Of a DNA stretch of 64,000 nucleotides, positions 35,838 to 46,373 are shown in pieces. Positions within the stretch are counted from its first letter, which is position 1. The number at the start of each line of letters is the position of its first letter. The position numbers and the translations under genes are program-made. Under the pieces are notes generated by a model. The model had not been told where the DNA came from. It was given only the letters and a program-made list of their open reading frames with translations, and searched no databases. This DNA is from Linum tenue (Eukaryota; Streptophyta; Magnoliopsida; Malpighiales; Linaceae): the NCBI GenBank assembly GCA_946122785.1, contig CAMGYJ010000002.1:62893703-62957702 (forward strand). Direction: 5' to 3'.

Positions 35838-36107
35838 GATTGGCTATGAGGTTTGGAATTGATGGCCAACATTGGGATACCCATAATAACGGGGTATAAA
35901 TTCCTCCACATTTTTAGTGGAAGGAACATAGCTTAATGATCCTCCTCTGAATTCCCCCGGGATAGGGGAATTCATACTCATCGTGTGGAATTTAGAGGAG
36001 GATTGTCAAGCTATATTCCTTCCACTCAACAATGCGGAGTAGGTTCATCAATACCCTTATTATGGGTATCCAATGTCGACCATAAATTCCAAACCCCGCA
36101 ACCAAAC
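35838..36107. repeat. Long palindrome (foldback/MITE), about 270 bp
   Basis: Left-arm landmarks are ggtttggaattgatgg, acattgggatacccataataa and gtggaaggaacatagctt. They recur inverted on the right as ccataaattccaaacc, ttattatgggtatccaatgt and aagctatattccttccac, around a centre near 35966. Arms are about 120 bp with roughly one mismatch in ten. No coding capacity. Confidence 0.85.
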
Positions 36108-36273
36108 TCCCGCCACCCAACAAACAATATGTACAACTGTCCACAGTATCACCATACTCACCTCCACTTCCACTCCAAGTCGCTACTCTGGTTGCATATC
36201 ATGCGTTCACGCTGCTTGATCAACAATTGAGGGGCTATATTTCTCATGTTAAGGAAGATAAGGCTTTGATAGA

Positions 36274-36660
36274 TTGTTAGGAATTGATGAGCTAGCTAGG
36301 CGAATGATGGAAAGAAGAAAGTATACTTATTATCTTTTAGTTTACTTACTTTTGAAGTTAGTATGGACTTTATATGTTGCAAATGCAAGCTGTGAAAGGG
36401 CTTTTTCAGCTATGAAGTTAATCAAGAACAATCTTCGAAATCGGTCGAGTGACCAATTTATGAATAATTATTTAATTGTATATATATATATATAAATGTT
36501 TGATTTGCAACATAAGCGATAAATATATTTTACCATCATTTCAGAAGATGAAAAGTCATCATTATTTGTTGGAAAAAACAATGATATTTTGTGAACTTTT
36601 TGAAAAAAAAATTATTTTTTTATTTTTTCAGCCAATACACCTATTGAAAAATCCTAGGTC
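36274..36660 (+). pseudogene. hAT transposase C-terminal remnant
   Basis: The frame 36274-36495 contains VANASCERAFSAMKLIKNNL then RNRSSDQFMNNYLIVYI, the classic hAT dimerisation motif (C/TERxFSAMKxxKxxLRNRxxDxxLxxxL). It continues at about 36530-36560 with a SFQKMKSHH segment like FQxMKxRR at the end of plant hAT transposases. Nothing upstream encodes the BED finger or catalytic domain. The terminal aaatcctaggtctgccactg (36641-36660) is like the 3' end of this element class. Inactive fragment. Confidence 0.75.
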
Positions 36661-37367
36661 TGCCACTGCTTGAGTATGTATGTGACACTTTAGTAGAAGA
36701 CACCACTTTGTGTGTTTCGTCCTTAGAAATTGAGGTAAACTTGTCAATGGAAACAAATTCAAGAGAGGCAACTGAAAGCCCACAATACCTACCTAAACAT
36801 GACGCAATAAGTAAATGGTACAACAAGTTTATATTTATCTAATTTTTTTTATACCATGTGGTTGCATCATCTCACAAATGAGGTATGTTCCTATTGCGCC
36901 GAGGACAAGCCAAGATTGGAGGATGATTAAAGTGCGTCTATGATCTTTGGGTAATTGCTTCCCTTTTATGTGTCATAAATATTAGTGACTTAAGAGTAGA
37001 TACACGATCAGAATGTACTGCATAAAGATATCTATGGTAATCGACTTTAAAATTTTGGTTTAATTGATAATCATGTTGAATGGTATTCGGCGTGTTTGAA
37101 GTGGTGAATGTTGTTCATTTGTATAGAGAACAAAATCATGTTGTTGTATACCTAGTTAGTAAAGAGTATTTGATTCCCCTCAGAAGCCCCATGGTCGCTC
37201 ATGGTTGAACCTAGTTATGTAATTGGATTAATCGAGACATTATCAGGGTTTCCACACTTAAATGATTAATAATACAAATGAAAATGTATTTGTGTCCATC
37301 TTATCATCCAAAAATAATTTATTTTTTCTACTTCAGTCATCATGTTATAAATTCTTAATCCAAACTT
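36661..37367. other. AT-rich intergenic sequence
   Basis: No recognisable gene, RNA or bounded repeat. Short open frames at 36641-36826 (-) and 37262-37447 (+) have no support. Confidence 0.4.
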
Positions 37368-37651
37368 ACATAACCATGATAAGCTCTAGTATGCGACTCC
37401 CAACCAAAGGCTCTAATTTAACATGTCTCAACCTAATAATTTGTTAATAGAGAATAGATAAATTGGCATGCCAAATAAGGTGTTCAATTTATATCAAATT
37501 TTTAAAAGTACATAACCATGATAAGCTCTAGTATGCGACTCCCAGCCGAAGGCTCTAATTTAACATGTCTCAACCTAATAATTTGTTAATAGAGAATAGA
37601 TAAATTGGCATGCCAAATAAGGTGTTCAATTTATATCAAATTTTTAAAAGT
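37368..37651. repeat. Near-perfect 142-bp tandem duplication downstream of DMP
   Basis: Two head-to-tail copies, 37368-37509 and 37510-37651, begin acataaccatgataagctct. They differ only at two bases (cccaaccaaagg versus cccagccgaagg). The duplication is recent and non-coding. It ends 115 bp from the DMP stop codon, so it may lie in or near that gene's 3' UTR. Confidence 0.93.
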
Positions 37652-37765
37652 ATGTTAGTATTTGTGAAATGGTTAGAGGAAACACAAAACAATAAATCAC
37701 AAATGAGAGTACATAAGCGAAAAAAGAAGAAAAAAACTAGGAAAAGCCCATTGTTATAAGTTCAT

Positions 37766-38443
37766 TCATTGTGGAGAGACAGGGGTGCCAATTCCATGAC
37801 GTTTGGTAGGAAAAGCAAGGAACAACAAGCTGCTGACCAACCCAATCCCCAAAGGCAAGGTCGAAAGCAACTCCTTCACTTCCTCCGTGGGCTCTGGAAA
37901 AAAACAGCTCACCACATTCTTGTCGAACAACGCCACAGATGCAAAAACAAGAGCACTCATGGTAGCATGGAAGAAATCAATGAACCTCAGCCTATATTGT
38001 TTTGCTTCCTCTAATGACAGCTTATTCACGGATCCATCCATCACCCATAACCCATTGAATGTCGCCAACCCATACCTGATCTTTCCCTTGGCATCCCTAA
38101 AGCTGTCGGTCAAGCATTGGAGGAAGCAGGAAAGGCCGCAGAGGGTAAGGAGGGAGAGAGCCATGTATTTACTTATTACGCTCAAGCATTTCCCTTGGTT
38201 TGTGAGAATCGGGGACAAGATTTGGAAGGTTAGGACAGACCCCGTGGGGAGAAGCTTTGTGAGCAACTCGGTTGCTTTGAAAGTCTTCTTCATAGCCTTT
38301 CTCGCCGGACGTTTTGTCTTGGTCTTCCGGGGAGGCAACTCTGGTGGTGGCGTTGATGGTGATTCGTCTCCCAAAAGGGGTTGTTTGTGTTCTTCAACTG
38401 CTTCCTGGGTTGCCGCCTGTTGTAGTATGTTAATGTGATCCAT
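37766..38443 (-). CDS. DMP: DUF679 domain membrane protein (DMP family)
   Basis: A single intronless frame of 225 aa, starting MDHINILQQAATQEAVEEHK and ending GIGTPVSPQ. Family marks: KLLPTGSVLTFQILSPILTN (first membrane segment), LTLCGLSCFLQCLTDSFRD (second), DFFHATMSALVFASVALFDK (third) and LPLGIGLVSSLLFLAFP (fourth), then the conserved TKRHGIG near the C-terminus. The basic, Pro-rich N-terminus (about 1-55) is variable in the family. DMPs are small four-helix plant membrane proteins of tonoplast, ER or plasma membrane, linked to membrane remodelling and senescence; the DMP8/9 branch acts in sperm. The residues around PTGSVLTFQ and ELLSTLPLGIG look closer to DMP2/3 than DMP8/9 (inference). 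Intact and probably functional. Confidence 0.92.
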   Translation of the reverse strand: MDHINILQQAATQEAVEEHKQPLLGDESPSTPPPELPPRKTKTKRPARKAMKKTFKATELLTKLLPTGSVLTFQILSPILTNQGKCLSVISKYMALSLLTLCGLSCFLQCLTDSFRDAKGKIRYGLATFNGLWVMDGSVNKLSLEEAKQYRLRFIDFFHATMSALVFASVALFDKNVVSCFFPEPTEEVKELLSTLPLGIGLVSSLLFLAFPTKRHGIGTPVSPQ

Positions 38444-39340
38444 GACTCTCTCTAAAGTTTTTTTAGGTGCTTGTTTCTTTTCTGGGCTTTCTCTAATGTT
38501 TCATCTATTCGATGATGAGTTTTTCTATTCCATTTGGTGCTGATATTTAAGGGGTTTATTCGAGCAAAAAAGGATTTTGCCTTGATATGTTTCTGTTTCA
38601 TTGTTGTAAAGTTCTTTTGGTTATTGAATATGTTAATCATTCCCTTATGGTTGTTTTGGAAAAGCATTAACGCTAATCTTCGTATTTACTGTTTGAGGGC
38701 GGAGTTTCAGGTGGACGGAGCAGTTAATGATCTTCTTAAAATGGTGCTTCAAGAAATGAACAAAGGATCATTCAAACTTATTTGTAAGTTGTAACAAACG
38801 ACAATTAAGCCTTCTCACCTTTAGAAAGAGAAACAACCTAGCTAGCTTGTATTCATGATTTCTTCCATCAACTTATGGACAATTAATACATATAGAAATT
38901 TGTTCCTTTAGGCAAATGAAGTAACTGACCACGTGAATTAATTAACCTAATGTGTTTGGCAATATATTTTACTTATTACCAGAGTATGTAACTGTTTATT
39001 TTTCTTTTTGATTTGTTAATAAGTTCTTTTCTTCATTAATTATTCGAACCTAAGGTGTGTTGGATGTTCTCATTTTCATATTATCATTAGGCCACCCTCT
39101 TGGAGTTTCAATTGAAGACAAATTTAATATATGAGTGTTAATTGTGAAACTCTCATTTTATTCAGGCCTAATTCAACTGAACATCCCAACTATAAGAAAA
39201 TGTAATTTATATCCTCAAGTATTCAATATGACATCTAGCACGAAGTATTTTTCTTTTAGTGTTGACCGATGTTGACCGTCAGTACTTAACTAATGGACAC
39301 GACATTGTTGATGTGTATGCCAACGTGACTATTGGATATA
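38444..39340. promoter_or_regulatory. Upstream region of DMP
   Basis: Contains the 5' UTR and promoter of the minus-strand DMP gene. No protein is recognised; frames at 38452-38794 are chance. No specific regulatory site could be assigned. Confidence 0.35.
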
Positions 39341-39875
39341 GGGGTGTAGGTGGGTCGACTTGGTAGGTTTTCATCATTTTAACCACCCAACCCATGAGCC
39401 TCGGGTTGGATGATACCCAAACCCACACACAAATTTCAAGATCCTACAATTTTCTCGAGTCACAGTTTGAGTCGGGTCAGATGAAAATCCAATCCATTAC
39501 GCGATAACAAATTTTTTATATTAATAATATAATACGACGAATAATACATAAATGACACTAAATGAAACTGCAAAAAAATTAAGATATTGTAGTAACATAT
39601 GCATTTATAGTAGAAAAATACAATAATTAGAAATATTTTACTGGCTAGTACATTGTAGTACACTCAAAAATGAAAATATAAAGAGTGGATGCAGAGATAA
39701 GTGTATGTGTTAAGAAAATACTATGATAAATAATTGAGTTTCAATTTATCAATACTAACTATGTTAAAAAATTACATGAATAATCATTAAAGTAAAAAAT
39801 TTACCTGGAGGAATATATATTAAATATATAATGTAGTATTACGGGTCGGTTTGGATAATCTTGGATTGTAACCAT

Positions 39876-41319
39876 TGATGACTCGGTATTTGCACATGTT
39901 TTCCCCTTTGTTTCTTGATTGTTTGAGCTTGAATTACCGTGTCTTTGGCCTATTTTACGCTAGGTTGTGTTCCTTTGTCACATTTCAGGTCCTAGCACAT
40001 AAAGTGAAGCATAGGCGCAAGTTTCAAGTCAATCAGAGATCAATTGGCGATTCGGGAGAAGAAACTCGGGCATGACCTGAAGAAGAATGGATTTCTACCT
40101 CACTTTATGGACAAAGAATCATGCAAGCTTGTCATGAAAAGAAAGAGGACGAGACTACGAGCGTCTGGGATCAAACGGCGACTGATTCGGAGTCCGGACG
40201 AGGGAGAAACGAAGCATTGAATATAGGGGAACAGGTTCGGCAGTAAAAACACGGGCGCGCCTAAATCAAAACACGGCCGTGCCCATATTTAGGCATGACC
40301 GTGTTTTGACCGACGCGACCGAGCGTGTTTTTAACACGGGGCAAAACACGGGCGGTCAAAAGCAAAGCACGGCCGTGCCCGCGACCGTGTTTTGCCCAGA
40401 ATCGGGGTTTTTAACCCAAATTCGAGCCAAAGGAGAGGGAGAGCTGGGGTTTTGGATCCCAAACACCCAAGGGACGAACCAAAGAGAGAGAGAGCGATTT
40501 GAGGGCATTCTTGGAGTGGAATTGGAGGATTTCTTCGCCTTGGAAGCTCGAGGAACAAGCCCAGACTTGAAGACTGATCATCTGAAGATTCTTACTGCAG
40601 TCTCTCTCTTCTCTATGGAGTAACTTCCCTTCACTTAGGTTTTGAGGAACCCTAGCTATGTTTGTTTGATTGGATGATTGTATGAGTACTCTGACTTGAT
40701 AATCTTGAGTTCATATTCAATCTATGCATGTTTTCATGATTCAATTCTGCTTTAGTCGAGATTATTGATTCTGCTTTGATCCTATGAGAGCGAATACCTG
40801 ATTAGGTCAATAGAGCACCATAGATTGATAGTATTGGATCGATTGCTTTAGTCGAGGGTTGATTCACTGCTTTGTATCGATTGAGAACCTCATTCGATAG
40901 AGGGAATCTAGTTCAGAACGCCTTGATCAGTTGTTCTAGAGAAGGATACGTCCCTCTAGGCAATTGACTCAAGAGGGCCTTGTTCCTTTAGTCGAGACTC
41001 AAGGTCTAGTCAAGGATTCTCCGCATTGTGAATGAAAGTGAAACAAGTTAGAGATCATCAATCGTTAATCTGGCTAGTGGCTAGGGGGAATCATACCTAA
41101 GTGAGTTCCCAACCTGTAATTAGATTAACTTTAACTGTAGTTTGCTAGAGTAGTTTTAGTTCTTTCAACTTAATCTGTTTTGCTAGATAACGAACTGAAG
41201 CTGAGTAATAGTAACTCTAGAGACCCGTGGATTCGATATTTATTACTTGAGCCACTATACTGCAGTCCCTTTCATTGGTTACACTTGGCCATTGTTAGGA
41301 GTTGTGTTTTAGCGAGTCA
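39876..41319 (+). repeat. 5' LTR of the 39876-45431 element
   Basis: Contains a cluster of ACACGG/CCGTGT inverted motifs at 40250-40395 and three exact copies of ctttagtcgag (40750, 40846, 40986). Open frames within it (for example 40279-40623) recur unchanged in the other LTR and do not look like real proteins. Confidence 0.95.
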
Positions 41320-41325
41320 AGTTTT

Positions 41326-41343
41326 TGGCGCCGTTGCCGGGGA
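41326..41343 (+). other. Primer-binding site matching tRNA-Asp
   Basis: tggcgccgttgccgggga is the reverse complement of the 3' end of plant tRNA-Asp(GTC) including CCA (from memory of that tRNA). It begins 6 bp after the 5' LTR. This primer is typical of Athila/Tat-type Ty3 elements. Confidence 0.85.
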
Positions 41344-41470
41344 ATTTCTAGATTATTAGGAAAGGCAGAAGTTTGTTAATTTAGCTTTTTTTTTTTTTTT
41401 TTCTTTCTTTTCTTTTCCACCCTTGCTTTTCACTTGGGTGTTTTTGTTTTTGTTGGTGCAGATTTGAATC

Positions 41471-42607
41471 ATGGATCCTCATGGCTTCTCCAATCATTGG
41501 GGGTATCCACCACCACCCGAGTGGTATTACCCCGAGACCCCCTGGAGCAATCAAGGAGGAGAAGACTATGGATTCGGGTTCCAGTACCAACCCCCTTACT
41601 ACGGAGAACAACCGGACCCCTGGGCATATCAAGAACAACCTCATTATCAAGAAGAATTTCTCCCACAACCAGAAGGGCCATCGGAGCTGGAGTTACTCCT
41701 GGAGCAGTTTACTCGAGCCTGTGAGAGAACATGCTCCAGGATGGATCATCAAATCCAAGCCCTTCCCTCTTCCGATCCCTCATATCTCCGTGATATGGAG
41801 GAGGCTGTTCAATGCTCAGCGAAGCAAACAGAGTGGGTTGAGCAAGTTTGTGCACAACTTGCTCAAGATCACCCTTCTGCTACCATACAAGAAGAGGAGG
41901 AGGAAGAAGAAGGCTACACGGACATTAGGGAGCACACAGAAGTTGTCACGGAGAGCTCCCGTGATGATCATGATCAGGAATGTCCTGTCGTAGCCGACCA
42001 CCCTTTCCCACATCCCACACTGCGCTTTGAAGAGGTGGGCATGAGTGAGGAGATGCAAGAAGATCTCATGAAAGAAATTGCTTGGCAACTTGCTCTCCAA
42101 TCCGTGCTAGAAGAAGAAGAGCAAGAAAGGGTGCAGAAAGAGGTTGTGGAGGATGACGAAAGCGAAGCAGGAGGAGTTCTTGATCATTTCCCAGGGGTGA
42201 TACCACATGAAGAAGAAAGGGAGGTTGAAGAAGCAATTGGCGTCCAGGCTGAGGACGAAGTTGAGGTGGAAGAGGCCTGCACCGGCCATGAGTTACATGT
42301 GATATCTCCACCAAACTTCGAGGAGCTGCTTGGCAAGGATCCATTTGCAGTGTCTCTTTGCCAGACCAAGGCCACTTCGACATCGGTCCCTCTTGGTGGA
42401 CGTGATGGTGGCCAAACGATGCTGTCATATCTGGTTTGGGGCAATGAGACGAGAGAAGAGAAGAAGAGGTCTCGAGGGTGGAGACTTCATCTGCATCAAG
42501 TGCACGAGCCTTCATCAACTGCCACATCACCTGCTTGTGACTTGAGACTCCACCTCATAGATGAGAACCTCAACTTCAAGGAGGTTCTAGCATGGACCGA
42601 AACTTAG
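41471..42607 (+). CDS. 378-aa acidic ORF of the non-autonomous LTR element
   Basis: The only substantial frame in the element, starting 127 bp after the primer-binding site and ending TAG/TAG-like in FKEVLAWTET. Residues 1-75 are rich in Pro, Tyr, Trp and Gln (HWGYPPPPEWYY, YQPPYYGEQPDPWAYQEQP), like the linker of Athila-type gag. About 75-130 could be helical (ELELLLEQFTRACERTCSRM). About 140-290 is strongly acidic with runs of Glu. No CCHC knuckle, protease DTG, RT or integrase motif is seen. It may be a gag derivative, an RNA- or capsid-interacting protein, or a remnant. The intact frame in a young element suggests it is maintained or newly copied (inference). Confidence 0.65.
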   Translation: MDPHGFSNHWGYPPPPEWYYPETPWSNQGGEDYGFGFQYQPPYYGEQPDPWAYQEQPHYQEEFLPQPEGPSELELLLEQFTRACERTCSRMDHQIQALPSSDPSYLRDMEEAVQCSAKQTEWVEQVCAQLAQDHPSATIQEEEEEEEGYTDIREHTEVVTESSRDDHDQECPVVADHPFPHPTLRFEEVGMSEEMQEDLMKEIAWQLALQSVLEEEEQERVQKEVVEDDESEAGGVLDHFPGVIPHEEEREVEEAIGVQAEDEVEVEEACTGHELHVISPPNFEELLGKDPFAVSLCQTKATSTSVPLGGRDGGQTMLSYLVWGNETREEKKRSRGWRLHLHQVHEPSSTATSPACDLRLHLIDENLNFKEVLAWTET

Positions 42608-43974
42608 GAGCCATCGTCCGGCTCACGACGTGAAAGAAGCGCTTGTTGGGAGGCAACCCAACCAGTCGGTTTGCATTTCTTTCTCTATTTCTCCTCGGTT
42701 GAGTCAGTTTTGTTATTTGGTTTTAGAGTCAATAGCTCAACCTTTGTGAGATTTTGGGTGGTGTTTGTGTTCTGATTACTCTCTCCTCCTGGAATGCACC
42801 GCCTGCCCCGTCCATCATCATTCACCCTTGATCTGGTAACTTCGTTCTACCCTCCTTATCTTTCCTCCATTGAGGACAATGTCGTGCTTAAGTGTGGGGG
42901 GGTGTTCGATTATGTATGGGGGTGAATGTTTGGCTGTTTGTGTGCTTGGAGCCTAGTCCACTGTCCAAATTTCGATTTGAGGGCTCCAAGTACGTGTTTC
43001 CTTGCAAATTGCCTGCTCAGTATGCTTTGAATTGACAGTCTCTATAGTAATGTGCAACCTAGGGAGGTAGTGTAGCACTATGGAGGATGTTGAAGTATAA
43101 GATTTTTCCTATCTAGCTCTTTGCTGTGCCAGTTGATTTTGTGAATTAGTGGAGCTAGGACCGTTGAATTCATGTGGTAATGGTGACTCTATGTGGATTG
43201 TGTTTTGGACTCCTGTATCGAATAGGGTGCTCATATAGAAAATGGAAAGCAGTTGGTCCTCCATGTCGAAATCATCGAAATCTTAAACATGGGGTAAGCC
43301 CAACGTGTGTGGCACCGTTCATTGCACGAAATCGGGTTTTGGAAGAGATTTTAGTGATCCTTAGTGGGGTACTCCTACAAGGTGAAGCTAAGCTGTCTCT
43401 AGTACAAGTAAAACTTCCACCCGTTGAACGGTTTGCCTACTCGAGGATGTGTTTTTAAGGGCACGGATAGAGCTTCCGACCCCCCTTAATTTCATTGACC
43501 CTCCACACGAGTTGAGGAAAAGGAGTTAAAAGAAGTACTCTGGCGAGCGCCATATGTACAGAAATTGCTCTTGCTCGACTAATAAGGGTCGACCGTGCAA
43601 AAGACTGCAGTTGGAACCCCCGCTAAGTGAATAAAAAGGAAAAAAAAGTAAGTAAAATGAAAGTGAAAAAGGGGTTCCAACGGTGAAATGAAGTGAAAGA
43701 GCACCCCGGTACAACGAGTCCTTGGTTGTGAATGGTGTGAGTCCCTTTATCCATGAACTGATTGTCTTACTTCTACTTTTTCTCATGATCCTGGCTTGAG
43801 TCTAGTACTCGCATTGAGAGAGATAGGGAACGTCTTAGAAGACCAGTTGACCTCGTAAGCTGCTATATGATCTAGGAAATCCTCTACCGACGATCGGGGT
43901 TGTATGTTGCTATAGAGCTCTGGAGGGCTGCATTGGTTTGAGTTAGGTTTGCTTGGGGACAAGCAAACAGTTAA

Positions 43975-43987
43975 GTGTGGGGGGATT
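43975..43987 (+). other. Polypurine tract of the 39876-45431 element
   Basis: gtgtggggggatt directly precedes the 3' LTR. A second similar tract (aagtgtgggggggtg, about 42890-42905) lies 1.1 kb upstream and may be an additional plus-strand priming site. Confidence 0.75.
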
Positions 43988-45431
43988 TGATGACTCGGTA
44001 TTTGCACATGTTTTCCCCTTTGTTTCTTGATTGTTTGAGCTTGAATTACCGTGTCTTTGGCCTATTTTACGCTAGGTTGTGTTCCTTTGTCACATTTCAG
44101 GTCCTAGCACATAAAGTGAAGCATAGGCGCAAGTTTCAAGTCAATCAGAGATCAATTGGCGATTCGGGAGAAGAAACTCGGGCATGACCTGAAGAAGAAT
44201 GGATTTCTACCTCACTTTATGGACAAAGAATCATGCAAGCTTGTCATGAAAAGAAAGAGGACGAGACTACGAGCGTCTGGGATCAAACGGCGACTGATTC
44301 GGAGTCCGGACGAGGGAGAAACGAAGCATTGAATATAGGGGAACAGGTTCGGCAGTAAAAACACGGGCGCGCCTAAATCAAAACACGGCCGTGCCCATAT
44401 TTAGGCATGACCGTGTTTTGACCGACGCGACCGAGCGTGTTTTTAACACGGGGCAAAACACGGGCGGTCAAAAGCAAAGCACGGCCGTGCCCGCGACCGT
44501 GTTTTGCCCAGAATCGGGGTTTTTAACCCAAATTCGAGCCAAAGGAGAGGGAGAGCTGGGGTTTTGGATCCCAAACACCCAAGGGACGAACCAAAGAGAG
44601 AGAGAGCGATTTGAGGGCATTCTTGGAGTGGAATTGGAGGATTTCTTCGCCTTGGAAGCTCGAGGAACAAGCCCAGACTTGAAGACTGATCATCTGAAGA
44701 TTCTTACTGCAGTCTCTCTCTTCTCTATGGAGTAACTTCCCTTCACTTAGGTTTTGAGGAACCCTAGCTATGTTTGTTTGATTGGATGATTGTATGAGTA
44801 CTCTGACTTGATAATCTTGAGTTCATATTCAATCTATGCATGTTTTCATGATTCAATTCTGCTTTAGTCGAGATTATTGATTCTGCTTTGATCCTATGAG
44901 AGCGAATACCTGATTAGGTCAATAGAGCACCATAGATTGATAGTATTGGATCGATTGCTTTAGTCGAGGGTTGATTCACTGCTTTGTATCGATTGAGAAC
45001 CTCATTCGATAGAGGGAATCTAGTTCAGAACGCCTTGATCAGTTGTTCTAGAGAAGGATACGTCCCTCTAGGCAATTGACTCAAGAGGGCCTTGTTCCTT
45101 TAGTCGAGACTCAAGGTCTAGTCAAGGATTCTCCGCATTGTGAATGAAAGTGAAACAAGTTAGAGATCATCAATCGTTAATCTGGCTAGTGGCTAGGGGG
45201 AATCATACCTAAGTGAGTTCCCAACCTGTAATTAGATTAACTTTAACTGTAGTTTGCTAGAGTAGTTTTAGTTCTTTCAACTTAATCTGTTTTGCTAGAT
45301 AACGAACTGAAGCTGAGTAATAGTAACTCTAGAGACCCGTGGATTCGATATTTATTACTTGAGCCACTATACTGCAGTCCCTTTCATTGGTTACACTTGG
45401 CCATTGTTAGGAGTTGTGTTTTAGCGAGTCA
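43988..45431 (+). repeat. 3' LTR of the 39876-45431 element
   Basis: 1444 bp, same length as the 5' LTR and apparently identical to it, followed by duplication ACCAT. Confidence 0.95.
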
Positions 45432-45662
45432 ACCATCCAAACCCTAACCCAACCATAAGGCTACGGTTCTAAAAAATTTAAAATCGCACCCACCCATGAA
45501 AGTAGATATTCACATATATCACTGATGGGTTGGTTTGGGTTGGAGGGGTAGGTCGATTTTCGGTTTGTATTGTTCACCCCTACTTGGAGACAATAAATTA
45601 CTTTTTGTCAATATATTTCTCCCTCTTTCTCGACCCACCCAACACCTTACGAACAACCTCCC

Positions 45663-46373
45663 CTCTAGGGTTGGAAGTTTGGTATCGGTATTTGGGATAT
45701 ATCAGATATCGTACCGAATTTATCACTATTTGGTATTACCGAATACCGACTTATTTTTTAGGGAGTGGGATTGGGTTTCATTTCGGAGTGCTATTCAGTA
45801 TTCGGGATTACGAGATTGGGATCGGTATATACTGAAATATCGAGAAATACAAAAAATTAAAAATTAGTAGAATATAACACGTAACCTTTGGTCATTTTTC
45901 ACTCTTTCACAACTTAGAAGCCCCCATCCAACTCAATTTTGACTTACCAGTTTAAGTCACTCTCGTCTCTCACCTAATCTCTTGTTATTTTCATAAAACC
46001 AAAAATCAAACACTAGTATTAGTCGTCTCTCAACCTCCAATTTGTCAAATTAAAGATTACCAATGACAAGAATTTGAGAGGTCATGTCTCCTTCACTCTC
46101 CTTATCCATATCCTAACTCTAGGCAAACTCAAGACTCTTTGCTTAGACTATTTGCCCTAAATTAAACAATCAAATCTAATTTATATATTTAATTATCAAT
46201 TGCAAAGGTATTAATTTTGTATTTGATAATACCAATTGGGATACCAAAGTACTGGTTGAGATACCAAAATATTTAGGGATTGAGATTGTGATTGATTTTA
46301 GAGTGTAATTCGGTATTCGGGATTTCGATATTTGGTATTGGAATACCGATATCGTACCGATTTCCACCCTTGA
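45663..46373. mobile_element. hAT-like element with GGTATCGG/CCGATACC-rich ends
   Basis: The left end ctagggttggaagtttggtatcgg and the right end taccgatatcgtaccgatttccacccttg are imperfect inverted repeats of a widespread hAT end type (AGGGTGGAAATCGG). Inside, further ggtattcggg/ataccga motifs pair. There is no coding capacity. Exact target duplication unclear (both flanks are cccct-rich). Confidence 0.55.

Larger units (their letters stand above)
39876..45431 (+). mobile_element. Young non-autonomous LTR retrotransposon (Ty3/Gypsy, Athila/Tat-like)
   Basis: LTRs 39876-41319 and 43988-45431 are both 1444 bp, start TGATGACTCGG and end GCGAGTCA. They appear identical wherever compared, including the same chance 114-aa frame. 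A perfect duplication ACCAT flanks the element (39871-39875 and 45432-45436). The primer-binding site at 41326 matches tRNA-Asp. A polypurine tract (gtgtggggggatt, 43975-43987) precedes the 3' LTR. The interior (about 2.7 kb) has one 378-codon ORF and no protease, RT, RNase H or integrase. Other lineage marks are gcgcttgttgggaggcaacc (about 42639) and gaggacaatgtcgtgcttaa (about 42875). It must borrow enzymes in trans; identical LTRs imply very recent insertion. Confidence 0.95.
39341..45583. mobile_element. Old hAT-like element split by the young LTR retrotransposon
   Basis: The left end taggggtgtaggtgggtcg (from 39341) and the right end gttcacccctac (to about 45580) are inverted partners with a TAGGGGTG terminus. 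The two halves (39341-39875 and 45437-45583) hold gggtcggttt / aaacccaaccc-rich sequence in inverted orientation and rejoin across the LTR-element insertion site. The flanking octamers attggata and cttggaga are at best a decayed duplication. Confidence 0.55.

Noticed and set aside
37803..38438. 211-aa plus-strand ORF opposite DMP
   Set aside because: Antisense shadow of the DMP gene, whose minus-strand protein is unmistakable.
40279..40623. 114-aa ORF present twice, also at 44391-44735
   Set aside because: Entirely inside the LTRs; duplicated because the LTRs are identical, with no known domain.
41481..41993. 170-aa ORF overlapping the retroelement ORF
   Set aside because: Frame shadow of the longer 378-aa ORF, Arg/Lys/Ile-rich composition typical of a shifted acidic frame.
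42066..42530. 154-aa minus ORF
   Set aside because: Antisense of the acidic ORF; Leu/Pro/His-rich translation is an artefact of Glu-rich codons.
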